Of a DNA stretch of 64,000 nt, positions 44,614-54,373 are shown one piece after another. How positions within the stretch are numbered: the stretch's first letter is position 1; the number at the start of each line of letters is the position of its first letter. The stretch covers positions 248,001-312,000 of the forward strand of contig NZ_CP080267.1 of assembly GCF_019431375.1 (NCBI RefSeq), in the 5' to 3' direction. Source of the stretch: Alcanivorax sp. (GTDB lineage: Bacteria > Pseudomonadota > Gammaproteobacteria > Pseudomonadales > Alcanivoracaceae). The translations under genes were made by a program, and so were the position numbers. The notes beneath the pieces were generated by a model. The model saw only the letters and a list, made by a program, of their open reading frames with translations. It did not search any database and was not told the origin of the DNA.

Positions 44614-45024
44614 GGAGAGCTACATGAATAATAATCCCCTGCGCAAAACCAGGTTAGCGATGGCTGTTGCTGGTGCTGCAGCCCTTACCAGCTTGTCAAT
44701 TCCTGCCTCTGCGGTTCAGCTTCAATTCGATAATCCTGACTGGTCCGGTCGACTGGATACCGCTCTGTCTGTGGGTGCGTTGTTCCGCACAGAAGGGCAG
44801 GACCGGATGTTGGCGGCCAACGAAGATGTGGTTGACATGACCCTCAAAGGTTATGGTTCCCAGGTCAACAAGAACGACGCCAACAACAACTTTGACACGG
44901 GGCTGGCGTCTCTGGTCTACAAGATTACCCCGGAGATGGAGCTGAACTGGCAGGGGCGTTATGGCATGTTTGTTCGCGCCACAGCGTTCCATGATCAGCA
45001 GATCATGGGCGGTGATCATGATGG
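44614..45024. repeat. tandem duplication D4, copy 1 (about 411 bp, diverged)
   Basis: This segment (44614-45024) aligns with 45024-45434 with about 16 substitutions, nearly all synonymous (V/I, S/T and S/A are the only residue changes seen). Unlike the other duplications here it is diverged, so it is not a simple assembly overlap. Confidence 0.9.
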
Positions 45025-45037
45025 GAGAGCTACATGA
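44624..45037 (+). pseudogene. truncated DUF1302 protein, N-terminal copy
   Basis: 137 codons: signal peptide MNNNPLRKTRLAMAVAGAAA..., then the first strands of a DUF1302 protein ending GDHDGRAT, where the frame leaves the duplicated unit and stops four bases into the start of the complete gene. It retains a good ribosome site (GGAGAG), so a short secreted peptide could be made and its translation may feed into the next gene. It is unlikely to form a barrel. Confidence 0.75.
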
Positions 45038-46860
45038 ATAATAATCCCCTGCGCAAAACCAGGTTAGCGATGGCTGTTGCTGGTGCTGCAGCCCTTACCA
45101 GCTTGTCAATTCCTGCCTCTGCGATTCAGCTTCAATTCGATAATCCAGACTGGACCGGTCGACTGGATACCGCTCTCTCTGTGGGGGCGCTGTTCCGCAC
45201 AGAAGGGCAGGACCGCATGTTGGCGGCCAACGAAGATGTGGTTGACATGACCCTCAAAGGTTATGGAGCCCAGGTCAACAAGAACGATGCCAACAACAAC
45301 TTTGACACTGGTCTGGCGTCTCTGGTCTACAAGATCACCCCGGAGATGGAACTGAACTGGCAGGGGCGTTACGGCATGTTTGTTCGTGCCACAGCGTTCC
45401 ATGATCAGCAGATCATGGGCGGTGATCATGATGGTGGTGCCCTCATGAAATCGGGCCCCTTCGTGCCGGGTAACGGGTTTACCCGTTATGCCACATATTC
45501 CGATTATGCCAACAATGGTATCGGTGACGATTTCAACAGTGATGCAGAGCGTTATGCTGGCCAGCGTGCCCGTATGCTGGATGCCTATGTCTGGGGGAGT
45601 TTCGATCTGTTCGAGAAACCCCTGAACGTACGTCTGGGGCAGCAGGTGATCAACTGGGGCGAAGCCCTGTTCATGCAAGGTGGGGTGAATACTGCCAACT
45701 ACTTCGACCTCAATGCGCTGCGTTTGCCTGGCTCCGAAATCAAGGAAGCCCTGCTACCGCTGGACAGCTTGTACTTTTCCTACGGGTTGACCTTTAACGC
45801 CACACTGGAAGGTTTCTACCAGTTCGAGTGGGAAAACTCGGAAGATGCGCCGGCGGGGACCTACTTCTCCACTCAGGTAACGGTTGATCGGATTCGTGAT
45901 GAAGACGCGAAGGATAATGGCCAGTTTGGTTTGGCCTATCGTTATTTTGCCGAAGCCCTGAATGGTACGGAATTCGCGCTTTACTATACCCGCACTCATG
46001 CACGTACCCCTGTGGTGGGTTCGCGCATCAACAAGATCAACACCTCAGGGCTGGCGGGTGTTCCGGAAACCATCGACACCACTGAATACCAGATGGCCTA
46101 TGTGGAAGACCAGGACATGTTCGGTGCCAGCTTCAACACTGTCGTCGGCACCATGTCTCTGGCGGGCGAACTGGCTTACCGGCCCGAGCGTGCCATTATC
46201 AATGAAATCGGCGACAACCTGATCCAGTCTCTGGCAGGTGCAGCAGCAAATCCGGCCCCAACCCTGGGTGATCTGACTCCGCACTGTGTGCGGGCAGAGC
46301 TTGGTGGTAGCTGCCTGAGTTCCAACACGGCGGTGCAGGAAGGTCAGCTCTATTACTTCTACGACGAAGTGGAAAGCTATAACGGCTCCCTGGTCAGCAT
46401 TTTCAACTTCGGACCGACCTGGGGAACCGATGGTTTGATCGCGCTGCTTGAACTTGGCGTTGAGCACATCGAAGGCCTGGAAAACCCGGAACTGGAATAT
46501 AACTCCACTGCCGCCATTCTTGGTTCCGAGGCCCAGATCCTGAGCCCGGATGATCCCAATAAATATAATCTGGATGACACATCCTGGGGTTATCGTGCGG
46601 TCCTGAAGGCGGATTACAACAATATTTTCGCCGGTATTTCCATGAGCCCGAGCGTGCGGATTGCCCACGATGTGAACGGCAATTCCCCGATCGGTGGTAA
46701 CTTCATGGAAGACCGCAAGGCCGCCACACTGGGGCTGGATTTTGTGTACCTGAACAACCTGGAAGTGGGCATGTCTGCCACCAGCTTCTGGGGCGCCAAA
46801 TATTCCAACAAGCTGGCGGACCGGAACAACGCTTCGGTTTCTGTTAAGTACTCTTTTTAA
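45034..46860 (+). CDS. DUF1302 family outer-membrane protein
   Basis: 608 residues with signal peptide ending SIPASA. The mature protein is aspartate/asparagine-rich with alternating strands (RLDTALSVGALFR, NLEVGMSATSFWGAKYS, final VSVKYSF), typical of DUF1302 proteins thought to be outer-membrane barrels. It heads a conserved four-gene set (DUF1302, DUF1329, YCF48-like, RND) common in pseudomonads and Alcanivorax-like bacteria, suspected to move hydrophobic substrates across the envelope. The ATG overlaps the truncated copy's stop. A hairpin terminator with TTTATT follows, so downstream genes may be attenuated. Confidence 0.8.
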   Translation: MNNNPLRKTRLAMAVAGAAALTSLSIPASAIQLQFDNPDWTGRLDTALSVGALFRTEGQDRMLAANEDVVDMTLKGYGAQVNKNDANNNFDTGLASLVYKITPEMELNWQGRYGMFVRATAFHDQQIMGGDHDGGALMKSGPFVPGNGFTRYATYSDYANNGIGDDFNSDAERYAGQRARMLDAYVWGSFDLFEKPLNVRLGQQVINWGEALFMQGGVNTANYFDLNALRLPGSEIKEALLPLDSLYFSYGLTFNATLEGFYQFEWENSEDAPAGTYFSTQVTVDRIRDEDAKDNGQFGLAYRYFAEALNGTEFALYYTRTHARTPVVGSRINKINTSGLAGVPETIDTTEYQMAYVEDQDMFGASFNTVVGTMSLAGELAYRPERAIINEIGDNLIQSLAGAAANPAPTLGDLTPHCVRAELGGSCLSSNTAVQEGQLYYFYDEVESYNGSLVSIFNFGPTWGTDGLIALLELGVEHIEGLENPELEYNSTAAILGSEAQILSPDDPNKYNLDDTSWGYRAVLKADYNNIFAGISMSPSVRIAHDVNGNSPIGGNFMEDRKAATLGLDFVYLNNLEVGMSATSFWGAKYSNKLADRNNASVSVKYSF

Positions 46861-46866
46861 TTTTTT

Positions 46867-46893
46867 CCGGGCCGGGTTTCCGGCCCGTTTATT
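46867..46893 (+). terminator. hairpin between DUF1302 and DUF1329 genes
   Basis: The stem CGGGCCGG/CCGGCCCG with loop GTTT is followed by TTTATT. It is probably a partial terminator or mRNA stabiliser. Confidence 0.7.
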
Positions 46894-46905
46894 CGGAGAG
46901 CAATC

Positions 46906-48312
46906 ATGTTGAAGAAATTGACCGCCATGGGCAGCGCGCTTGCGCTGTCACTGAGCGTAGCGGCCAATGTGCAGGCTGCCGTGTCCGCGCAAGAAGCGGC
47001 AAAGTTGGGTAAATCCCTGACTCCGTTCGGGGCTGACGTCAAAGGTAACGGGAAAGCCGTTTCCACTGGCCTTGGCATTCCGGACTGGACCGGTGGTATC
47101 CAGAAGAAGGATATCCCCAAGGAATATACCCGCCCCGGCCAGCACCACCCGGACCCTTTCAAAAATGACAAGGTAGTGTTCACCATCACCGCCCAGAACC
47201 TGTCCAAGTATGCGGACAAGGTGCCTGAGGGTGTGCAGGGTATGCTGAAAACCTACCCGGATACTTTCAAACTCAATGTCTACCCGAGCCGTCGCTCTAC
47301 CTCCGCACCGCAATGGGTTTACGACAATACCAAGAGCAATGCTACCAAGGCTTCATTGGCAGAAACTGGCGTTAACAATGCCTTCGGCGGGATTCCTTTC
47401 CCGATTCTGAGTGGCAGCAACGAAGACAAGGCCCTGCAGGCGATCTGGAACCATATCCTGCGTTGGCGAGGTCTGTACGTGGTACGTCGTGCTTCGGAAG
47501 TGGCGGTGCAGCGTAACGGTGCCTACTCCCTGATCACCTCTCAGCAGGAAGTGTACTTCCGTTACTACGATCCCAAGTACAACTTCGACAGCCTGGACAA
47601 CATCATTTTCTACTACCTGTCCTTCACCAAGGCGCCGGCACGTCTGGCCGGTGGGGCGGTGCTGGTTCATGAAATGCTCGACCAGAAGAAAATGCCGCGT
47701 CAGGCCTGGGGTTACAACGCCGGCCAGCGTCGTGTTCGTCGTGCTCCCAACCTGGCCTACGACACCCCGATCGCTGCAGCCGACGGCCTGCGTACCGCCG
47801 ATGACACCGATATGTATAACGGTGCCCCGGACAAGTACAACTGGAAGCTGGTCCATGAAAAGCCGGTGGAAATGTTTATTCCCTACAACAACTACAAGAT
47901 GGACAGCCCGGATGTGAAATACGAAACCCTGCTGCAACAGGGCCACGTAAACCCGGACTACCAGCGTTGGGAACTACACCGCGTATGGGTCGTGGAAGCC
48001 AACCTGAAGGAAGGCGAGCGCCATATCTACGAGAAGCGTCGTTTCTACATTGATGCGGATTCCTGGCAGATTGCAGCCATCGACCAGTACGACCGTCGTG
48101 ATGAGCTGTGGCGTGTGAGCCTGGCCTATATCAAGAACTACTACGAAGTACCGACCCAGTGGACCGCTTTGGATACCTTCCACGATCTGCGGGCCCAGCG
48201 GTACCACGTACAGTTCCTGGATAACGAAGAGCCGTCCATTCTGGATTACAGCCAGCCGGTACCGGATGATCGTTATTTCCATCCGGCCGCCCTGCGCCGC
48301 CGTGGACGGTAA
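46906..48312 (+). CDS. DUF1329 family periplasmic/outer-membrane-associated protein
   Basis: 468 residues with signal peptide (MLKKLTAMGSALALSLSVAA...). The mature part has DUF1329 hallmarks (LGKSLTPFGADVKGNG, AYDTPIAAADGLRTADDTDM, YEKRRFYIDADSWQIAAIDQYD). DUF1329 proteins resemble LolB/LolA-like lipid-binding folds and are nearly always next to DUF1302 genes. Here the gene lies 45 bases after it. Probable role: periplasmic carrier or co-factor of the DUF1302/RND system. Confidence 0.82.
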   Translation: MLKKLTAMGSALALSLSVAANVQAAVSAQEAAKLGKSLTPFGADVKGNGKAVSTGLGIPDWTGGIQKKDIPKEYTRPGQHHPDPFKNDKVVFTITAQNLSKYADKVPEGVQGMLKTYPDTFKLNVYPSRRSTSAPQWVYDNTKSNATKASLAETGVNNAFGGIPFPILSGSNEDKALQAIWNHILRWRGLYVVRRASEVAVQRNGAYSLITSQQEVYFRYYDPKYNFDSLDNIIFYYLSFTKAPARLAGGAVLVHEMLDQKKMPRQAWGYNAGQRRVRRAPNLAYDTPIAAADGLRTADDTDMYNGAPDKYNWKLVHEKPVEMFIPYNNYKMDSPDVKYETLLQQGHVNPDYQRWELHRVWVVEANLKEGERHIYEKRRFYIDADSWQIAAIDQYDRRDELWRVSLAYIKNYYEVPTQWTALDTFHDLRAQRYHVQFLDNEEPSILDYSQPVPDDRYFHPAALRRRGR

Positions 48313-48353
48313 TGACAAGAAAAGGCTGACCGTTTAACGGCAGCTCTGGCAAC

Positions 48354-48392
48354 GCGACCGGGACGCCCATGGCCCCCGGTCGTTTTGCACTC
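48354..48392 (+). terminator. weak terminator-like hairpin upstream of the YCF48-like gene
   Basis: The stem CGACCGGG/CCCGGTCG is followed by TTTTGC. It may reduce, not stop, read-through within the cluster. Confidence 0.55.
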
Positions 48393-48428
48393 GGCTCGGC
48401 ATACGAGCCTTCGGGAAGAGATGGGACA

Positions 48429-49520
48429 ATGAGAAAAACACTTCTGCTGGCTACTGCAGCCATGCTGTCTGCCCCTTTGCAGGCACAGTTTATCGATAAC
48501 AAGTCGCCGCTGGTGACTGCCAACAACTATCTGGACCTGGCTGATGCCGGTGGCCGGATTGTTGCGGTGGGTGACCGTGGCAAAATTCTTTACTCAGATG
48601 ATCAGGGAGAGCACTGGCAGGCGGCCAAGACGCCTGAAGAAGTCCTCCTGACAGCGGTCTGTTTCGCTGACGCCCGCAACGGCTGGGCTGTCGGCCACGA
48701 TGCCGTGGTGCTCGGCACCCGCGATGGCGGGGAAAGCTGGACACTGCAATATAGCGATCCGCTGGGCGGCAGTGATGACAGTGACACCGTGGATGAAGAG
48801 CTGGACGATCTGTCCATGGACGATATCTATGGTGACCCCTACGAAGACGACGCCTACGGCGACGACCTCTACAGTGACGATCCCTACGAGGAGACCGCAG
48901 CGGCTCCGGTTGATACTTCCGGTGCGCCGCTGCTGGATGTCCACTGCGAAAGCCGGGACAGGGCTGTGGCGGTCGGTGGTTATGGGTATTACCTGGAGAC
49001 CTCAAATGGAGGGGATACCTGGAACAAGCGCAGCAATGCGCTGAGCAACAATGATGGCTGGCACCTTTACGGTTACGCGGCAGCGCCGGCGAGCAGCGAC
49101 CATTATCTGGTTGGCGAAAAAGGCGTCATCTTTCGTTCCGCGGACAAAGGCGAGAATTGGGAAGCGTTGAGCAGTCCCTATGACGGAACCCTGTTCGGGG
49201 CAACCCCGATTTCCGACTATCAGGTGCTGGTTTACGGCCTGCAAGGCAATGTGTGGTTAACCGCCAATCGTGGCAGCAGCTGGGTCAAGGTGCCCAGCAA
49301 GCTGACCCGTGGTGTGAATGATGGCACGGTGCTGGAGGACGGCACGGTGGTGCTGGTCACCAATGCCGGCGGCATTCTCACCAGCCATGATGGTGGTCAA
49401 ACCTTCTCCCTGCGGTTCCTTCCGGACCGTGAATCCATCTCCGCAGTCTTGCCCAGGAAAAAGGGCGGTATCCTGATCGCCGGCCAGGGTGGTGTGCGTG
49501 TGATTGAAGACGTGAAATAA
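48429..49520 (+). CDS. YCF48/Hcf136-like beta-propeller protein with acidic insert
   Basis: 363 residues with signal peptide MRKTLLLATAAMLSAPLQA; start at 48429. Repeated GDRGKILYSDDQGEHW, DAVVLGTRDGGESW and GEKGVIFRSADKGENW blocks mark a BNR/YCF48-type beta-propeller. An unusual stretch of about 40 residues (117-156), nearly all Asp, Glu, Tyr and Pro, interrupts the propeller and could bind calcium or a basic partner. It ends 10 bases before the RND gene. It probably serves as the periplasmic accessory factor of that transporter. Confidence 0.8.
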   Translation: MRKTLLLATAAMLSAPLQAQFIDNKSPLVTANNYLDLADAGGRIVAVGDRGKILYSDDQGEHWQAAKTPEEVLLTAVCFADARNGWAVGHDAVVLGTRDGGESWTLQYSDPLGGSDDSDTVDEELDDLSMDDIYGDPYEDDAYGDDLYSDDPYEETAAAPVDTSGAPLLDVHCESRDRAVAVGGYGYYLETSNGGDTWNKRSNALSNNDGWHLYGYAAAPASSDHYLVGEKGVIFRSADKGENWEALSSPYDGTLFGATPISDYQVLVYGLQGNVWLTANRGSSWVKVPSKLTRGVNDGTVLEDGTVVLVTNAGGILTSHDGGQTFSLRFLPDRESISAVLPRKKGGILIAGQGGVRVIEDVK

Positions 49521-49530
49521 GGGGCACAGC

Positions 49531-51906
49531 ATGTCAGGTCGTATTTCAAAAACCATTGCCGACGGGCTGTTCTCCATTCGCCCGATCGTGCTGCTGCTGT
49601 TCGTGGCAGCAACCGTCTTTCTGGGCTTGCAGGCCAGCAAGATTCAGCTCAACACGGATATTCGGAAAATGGTCCCGTTGGGCCATCCCTATATCCAGAA
49701 CTTCCTTGAGCACAAGGATGATATGAGTCTGGGCAACGATGTGCGTGTCATCGTTGCCGAAACGCAAAGCGACGATATCTTCAATGCGCAGTATATGACT
49801 GCACTCAAGGAAATCACCGATGAGGTGTTTGCCCTTGATGGCGTGGACCCGAGCAAGATCAGTTCGCTCTGGACCAGTAATGTGCGCTGGAACGAGGTAA
49901 CCGAACAGGGCTTCCAGGGCGGTGAGGTGATTCCCGCTGGTTACGATGGCAGCGAGGCCAGCCTGGAAGATCTGCGCACCAATGTTCTGCGTTCGGGCCA
50001 GGTAGGCCGCCTGGTGGCGGATAACTTCCAGTCCAGTGTGGTGCATGCGCACTTGCTGGATGCTCTGGGTGATAACGGTGTGGATATTCCTGCCTTGTCC
50101 GCCCGGCTGGAAGAGATTCGTCAGACCTACCAGGACAAGTACCCCAACATCCGTATCCATATCGTCGGTCTGGCCAAAAAAGCCGGCGATGTGATGGCTG
50201 CGGCAGAAGAAGTAGCCATGTTCTTCTTCTTCACCCTGGCCCTGATCGCGGTACTGTTGCTCATCGATACCCGCTGTTTGCGCAGTGCCATGACGGTGAC
50301 AGTGTGCTCCTTCGTGGCGGTAATCTGGCAGCTCGGTATTGTCAGCACCCTGGGGTTCACCATTGACCCATACTCCATGCTGGTGCCGTTTCTGGTGTTT
50401 GCCATTGCAGTCTCCCACGGCGTGCAAATCGTCAATACCCTGGCCAACTATGCTGCGGAAGGGCAGACCCCGCTGGATGCGGCACGCAATACCTTCCAGT
50501 CCTTGTATGTGCCCGGCATGGTAGCTCTGGTTTCCGATGCCATCGGCTTCCTGACGCTCTATATCATTGATGTGGGTGTGATCCGCGAACTGGCCATGGC
50601 TGCCAGTATCGGGGTTGCCGTGATCATTATCACCAACCTGCTTGTGGTGCCGACGGTGCTGTCCTATCTGGGTGTGAGCGGTGCTGCCGTGCGCAAGATC
50701 CAGGCTGGTGACAAGAAAGAGCACCCACTGGCGGGGCTGTTTGCCCGCTTTACCCGTAAACCCCTGGCGGCCATTTCCATTGTGATAGCCGTAGCCGGTT
50801 ACGGGGTAGGCATCTACATGAGTCAGGATCTCAAAATCGGTGACCTGGACAAGGGCGCGCCGGAACTGTGGCCGGACCCGTGTGAAGAGATGGATTGCCC
50901 GCGCGGTTATGAGCCCAAGCCCCGCTATCGCTATAACCATGACGTGAACTTCCTGGTGTCCAATTATTCCGTCAGCGCGGATGTGCTGGTGGTGATGGGG
51001 AAAACGCCGGTGGAGTCTTGTAATACCTACCCGGCCATGGAGACCGTGGACGATTTGTCCTGGACCCTGCGCAGTGTGGAAGGCGTGCAGGATGTGGTCA
51101 GTATCGCCTCTGCCACCAAGCTGATCGCTACCAACATGAATGAGGGCTCCCTTAAGTGGGCCACCATTTCACGGGATCAGTATGCGCTCAACAACGTCAT
51201 GAGCTTCATGCCTGACAGCCTCTACAATCTGGACTGTTCCCTGGCGCCGGTATACGTGTTCCTGGATGACCACAAGGCAGAAACCCTGGATCGCGTTACC
51301 GCCGCGGTGGCGGATTTTGCCGAAAAACGTAATAACGAAGAGGTCATCGAGTTCAAGCTGGCGTCAGGTAATGCCGGTGTGGAAGCCGCTACCAACCAGA
51401 CCATCGAGGCCAACCAGTATCCCATGCTGGCGCTGGTGTACGCGGTGGTATCCATTCTGGTGTTGATTGCCTTCCGCTCCATTCGTGCGGTGATCTGTAT
51501 CATCGTGCCTCTGGGACTGACATCCATCCTTTGCCAGGCGCTGATGGCGCATCTGGGTATCGGTGTGAAAGTGGCCACCCTGCCAGTGATTGCATTGGGT
51601 GTGGGTATTGGTGTGGATTACGGTATTTATATCTACAGCAAGCTGGCCCACTACCTGAAACAGGGGATGGACCTGGAGTCTGCCTACCGGGAAACCCTCA
51701 AGACTACCGGCAAGGCGGTGGCCTTTACAGGTATCACCCTGGCGGTGGGCGTGATCTTCTGGGCGTTCAGCTCCATCAAATTCCAGGCGGATATGGGTAT
51801 CCTGCTCACCTTCATGTTCCTCTGGAACATGATCGGCGCCCTGTGGCTGCTGCCTGCGCTGGGTGCTTTCCTGCTCAAGCCAGAGGCTGGTCATGGTCGT
51901 CAGTAG
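49531..51906 (+). CDS. RND/MMPL-family transporter
   Basis: 791 residues; AAGGGG precedes the ATG. N-terminal helix, large periplasmic loop (about 40-215), five helices (216-370), a second loop, and five more helices at the end (VVSILVLIAFRSIRAVICII, TLPVIALGVGIGVDYG). At about 790 residues it is shorter than drug-efflux RND pumps and matches MMPL-type exporters of lipids or hydrophobic compounds. It is the last gene of the DUF1302 cluster. An unusual loop with CEEMDCPRGYEPKPRYRYNHD contains two cysteines. Its 3' third is repeated at 52137-52817. Confidence 0.85.
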   Translation: MSGRISKTIADGLFSIRPIVLLLFVAATVFLGLQASKIQLNTDIRKMVPLGHPYIQNFLEHKDDMSLGNDVRVIVAETQSDDIFNAQYMTALKEITDEVFALDGVDPSKISSLWTSNVRWNEVTEQGFQGGEVIPAGYDGSEASLEDLRTNVLRSGQVGRLVADNFQSSVVHAHLLDALGDNGVDIPALSARLEEIRQTYQDKYPNIRIHIVGLAKKAGDVMAAAEEVAMFFFFTLALIAVLLLIDTRCLRSAMTVTVCSFVAVIWQLGIVSTLGFTIDPYSMLVPFLVFAIAVSHGVQIVNTLANYAAEGQTPLDAARNTFQSLYVPGMVALVSDAIGFLTLYIIDVGVIRELAMAASIGVAVIIITNLLVVPTVLSYLGVSGAAVRKIQAGDKKEHPLAGLFARFTRKPLAAISIVIAVAGYGVGIYMSQDLKIGDLDKGAPELWPDPCEEMDCPRGYEPKPRYRYNHDVNFLVSNYSVSADVLVVMGKTPVESCNTYPAMETVDDLSWTLRSVEGVQDVVSIASATKLIATNMNEGSLKWATISRDQYALNNVMSFMPDSLYNLDCSLAPVYVFLDDHKAETLDRVTAAVADFAEKRNNEEVIEFKLASGNAGVEAATNQTIEANQYPMLALVYAVVSILVLIAFRSIRAVICIIVPLGLTSILCQALMAHLGIGVKVATLPVIALGVGIGVDYGIYIYSKLAHYLKQGMDLESAYRETLKTTGKAVAFTGITLAVGVIFWAFSSIKFQADMGILLTFMFLWNMIGALWLLPALGAFLLKPEAGHGRQ

Positions 51907-51939
51907 AGCTAACTGACGCGCTGGTTTCTGTTGGTTATT

Positions 51940-51970
51940 TTTAAGCCCGGCTCCGCCGGGCTTTTTTTAT
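51940..51970 (+). terminator. Rho-independent terminator of the RND gene
   Basis: AAGCCCGGCTCCGCCGGGCTTT: an 8-bp GC stem and seven T residues. It is repeated at 52851-52881 in the duplicated unit. Confidence 0.93.
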
Positions 51971-52005
51971 CGGAGGGCGAACCAGGCGGTAAGCCAGCCG
52001 ACTGG

Positions 52006-52031
52006 GTTGGAGCGTTGCTCGCAAAGCGAAG
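52006..52031 (+). repeat. REP-like unit (TTGCTCGCAAAGCGAAG type)
   Basis: A single unit of the GTTGGA..TTGCTCGCAAAGCGAAG family, which is present as an inverted pair at 58239-58320. It is duplicated at 52917-52942. Confidence 0.6.
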
Positions 52032-52136
52032 CTTGCCGCCAAACCGGCGTCTGCATAGCGGCACTGCGAACCTGTATCCCCGGAGCTATCCGACACAAAG
52101 CATCGAAGTGACCGGGTAGCTTGGCTATAATGCCAA

Positions 52137-52817
52137 AATCTGGACTGTTCCCTGGCGCCGGTATACGTGTTCCTGGATGACCACAAGGCAGAAACCCTGG
52201 ATCGCGTTACCGCCGCGGTGGCGGATTTTGCCGAAAAACGTAATAACGAAGAGGTCATCGAGTTCAAGCTGGCGTCAGGTAATGCCGGTGTGGAAGCCGC
52301 TACCAACCAGACCATCGAGGCCAACCAGTATCCCATGCTGGCGCTGGTGTACGCGGTGGTATCCATTCTGGTGTTGATTGCCTTCCGCTCCATTCGTGCG
52401 GTGATCTGTATCATCGTGCCTCTGGGACTGACATCCATCCTTTGCCAGGCGCTGATGGCGCATCTGGGTATCGGTGTGAAAGTGGCCACCCTGCCAGTGA
52501 TTGCATTGGGTGTGGGTATTGGTGTGGATTACGGTATTTATATCTACAGCAAGCTGGCCCACTACCTGAAACAGGGGATGGACCTGGAGTCTGCCTACCG
52601 GGAAACCCTCAAGACTACCGGCAAGGCGGTGGCCTTTACAGGTATCACCCTGGCGGTGGGCGTGATCTTCTGGGCGTTCAGCTCCATCAAATTCCAGGCG
52701 GATATGGGTATCCTGCTCACCTTCATGTTCCTCTGGAACATGATCGGCGCCCTGTGGCTGCTGCCTGCGCTGGGTGCTTTCCTGCTCAAGCCAGAGGCTG
52801 GTCATGGTCGTCAGTAG
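52137..52817 (+). pseudogene. duplicated C-terminal fragment of the RND transporter
   Basis: It repeats the final 226 or so codons of the RND gene exactly, from LDCSLAPVYVFLDDHK to the stop. It lacks the first half of the transporter, and a start could only be an internal GTG, so it cannot make a complete pump. It is a product of duplication D5. Confidence 0.88.
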
Positions 52818-53045
52818 AGCTAACTGACGCGCTGGTTTCTGTTGGTTATTTTTAAGCCCGGCTCCGCCGGGCTTTTTTTATCGGAGGGCGAACCAGGCGG
52901 TAAGCCAGCCGACTGGGTTGGAGCGTTGCTCGCAAAGCGAAGCTTGCCGCCAAACCGGCGTCTGCATAGCGGCACTGCGAACCTGTATCCCCGGAGCTAT
53001 CCGACACAAAGCATCGAAGTGACCGGGTAGCTTGGCTATAATGCC
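52137..53045. repeat. tandem duplication D5, copy 2 (909 bp)
   Basis: This is the second copy of 51226-52134. Both contain the terminator and the presumed pyrD promoter region, so pyrD keeps an intact upstream region. Confidence 0.92.
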
Positions 53046-53072
53046 GGCCATTATCACAATCCGGGTTGTCCC

Positions 53073-54083
53073 ATGCTGTACTCCCTTGCTCGCCCCCTGT
53101 TGTTTTCCCTGTCTGAAGAACATGCCCATGAACTGACTCTGGCCATGCTGCGTAAGCGGGCCGGCAAGTTGTGGCCGGGAAACGTACCGGCTTCGCCACG
53201 GGAGGTGATGGGTATCGAGTTCCCCAATCCGGTGGGCCTGGCAGCGGGCCTGGACAAGAATGGTGATTGCATTGACGGCCTGGCAGATCTTGGCTTTGGC
53301 TTTATCGAGGTGGGTACGGTCACGCCACGCCCGCAACCGGGTAACCCCCAGCCGCGGCTGTTTCGCCTACCCAGGGCCGAGGCGCTGATCAACCGCATGG
53401 GCTTCAATAATCTCGGGGTGGATTATCTGGTCGGTGCGGTCAAACAGAGCCGCTACAAAGGTGTGCTGGGCATCAATATTGGCAAGAACAAGGACACCCC
53501 GGTGGAAGATGCGGTACAGGATTACCTGAGCTGCCAGCAGAAGGTCCACGCCTATGCCTCCTATCTGGTGGTGAACGTCTCTTCGCCGAATACCCCGGGC
53601 CTGCGTAGCTTGCAGCATGGTGATGCGCTGAATGAATTGCTGGGCACCTTGCGCGAAGCCCAGACCCGGCTGGACCAGCAGCATCGCCGCCGCGTACCGC
53701 TGGTGATCAAGATTGCCCCGGACAACAGCGAAGAAGAGCTGCGCGCCATGGGCGAAGCCTTTGTCCAGCACGGCATCGATGGTGTTTGCGTGGGCAACAC
53801 CACCCTGTCCCGGGAAGGGGTGCAGGGTCTGCCCAGGGGCGATGAACAGGGCGGCCTCAGCGGTGCCCCCTTGAGACCCATCGCCAATCAGGCTCTGGCT
53901 ACTATGAGTGAGACCCTGAAAGGACGGATCCCGATTATTGGTGTAGGCGGTATCAACAGCGCCGAAGATGCGCTGGAGAAGCAGCGCCTGGGCGCCGATC
54001 TGGTACAGATCTACAGCGGCCTGATTTACCAGGGACCCGGGCTGATCGGTGATATCGCCCGGGCCTGGCCGAAAGCTATCTAA
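53073..54083 (+). CDS. pyrD: dihydroorotate dehydrogenase (quinone), class 2
   Basis: 336 residues. Class 2 N-terminal membrane-associating helices ([20 protein letters not shown]), FMN-binding core ([44 protein letters not shown] with catalytic Ser) and the C-terminal [15 protein letters not shown]. It oxidises dihydroorotate to orotate with quinone in pyrimidine synthesis. The TAA stop is immediately followed by a 24-copy AGCTACG array. Confidence 0.95.
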   Translation: MLYSLARPLLFSLSEEHAHELTLAMLRKRAGKLWPGNVPASPREVMGIEFPNPVGLAAGLDKNGDCIDGLADLGFGFIEVGTVTPRPQPGNPQPRLFRLPRAEALINRMGFNNLGVDYLVGAVKQSRYKGVLGINIGKNKDTPVEDAVQDYLSCQQKVHAYASYLVVNVSSPNTPGLRSLQHGDALNELLGTLREAQTRLDQQHRRRVPLVIKIAPDNSEEELRAMGEAFVQHGIDGVCVGNTTLSREGVQGLPRGDEQGGLSGAPLRPIANQALATMSETLKGRIPIIGVGGINSAEDALEKQRLGADLVQIYSGLIYQGPGLIGDIARAWPKAI

Positions 54084-54250
54084 GCTACGAGCTACGAGCT
54101 ACGAGCTACGAGCTACGAGCTACGAGCTACGAGCTACGAGCTACGAGCTACGAGCTACGAGCTACGAGCTACGAGCTACGAGCTACGAGCTACGAGCTAC
54201 GAGCTACGAGCTACGAGCTACGAGCTACGAGCTACGAGCTACGAGCTACG
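54083..54250 (+). repeat. expanded heptamer array (AGCTACG x24)
   Basis: 168 bases, exactly 24 uninterrupted copies of AGCTACG, starting at the last base of the pyrD stop codon. The unit is one base from the AGCTACA of the remnant at 15709. No inverted arm of the same unit follows; instead there is an AGCTAGA array 123 bases on, in the same orientation. A perfect array this long should be length-variable. Confidence 0.97.
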
Positions 54251-54312
54251 CTCGATTGGATAGGGAAGGTCTGGAAAGTTCCCAGGGCCTCGTCATTTCT
54301 TACGAAGCCGCT

Positions 54313-54336
54313 GTAGGAGCGGCGCTTGAGCCGCGA
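54313..54336 (+). repeat. REP-like unit between two heptamer arrays
   Basis: GTAGGAGCGGCGC...GAGCCGCGAA, followed by small hairpins (CGTGCGAAGCACGG, ATCGTCCGCAGGACGAT). It sits in the position occupied by the GC-rich core in other elements. Confidence 0.65.
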
Positions 54337-54373
54337 ACCGTGCGAAGCACGGCATCGTCCGCAGGACGATCAA

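Larger units (their letters stand above)
51226..52134. repeat. tandem duplication D5, copy 1 (909 bp)
   Basis: Bases 51226-52134 recur at 52137-53045 with no difference seen. The unit holds the last third of the RND gene, its terminator, a REP-like unit and the pyrD upstream region up to about 28 bases before its ATG. Two A residues separate the copies. Confidence 0.92.

Noticed and set aside
52167..52817. Independent 216-residue membrane protein
   Set aside because: It is an exact copy of the 3' third of the upstream RND gene and carries no start signals of its own.
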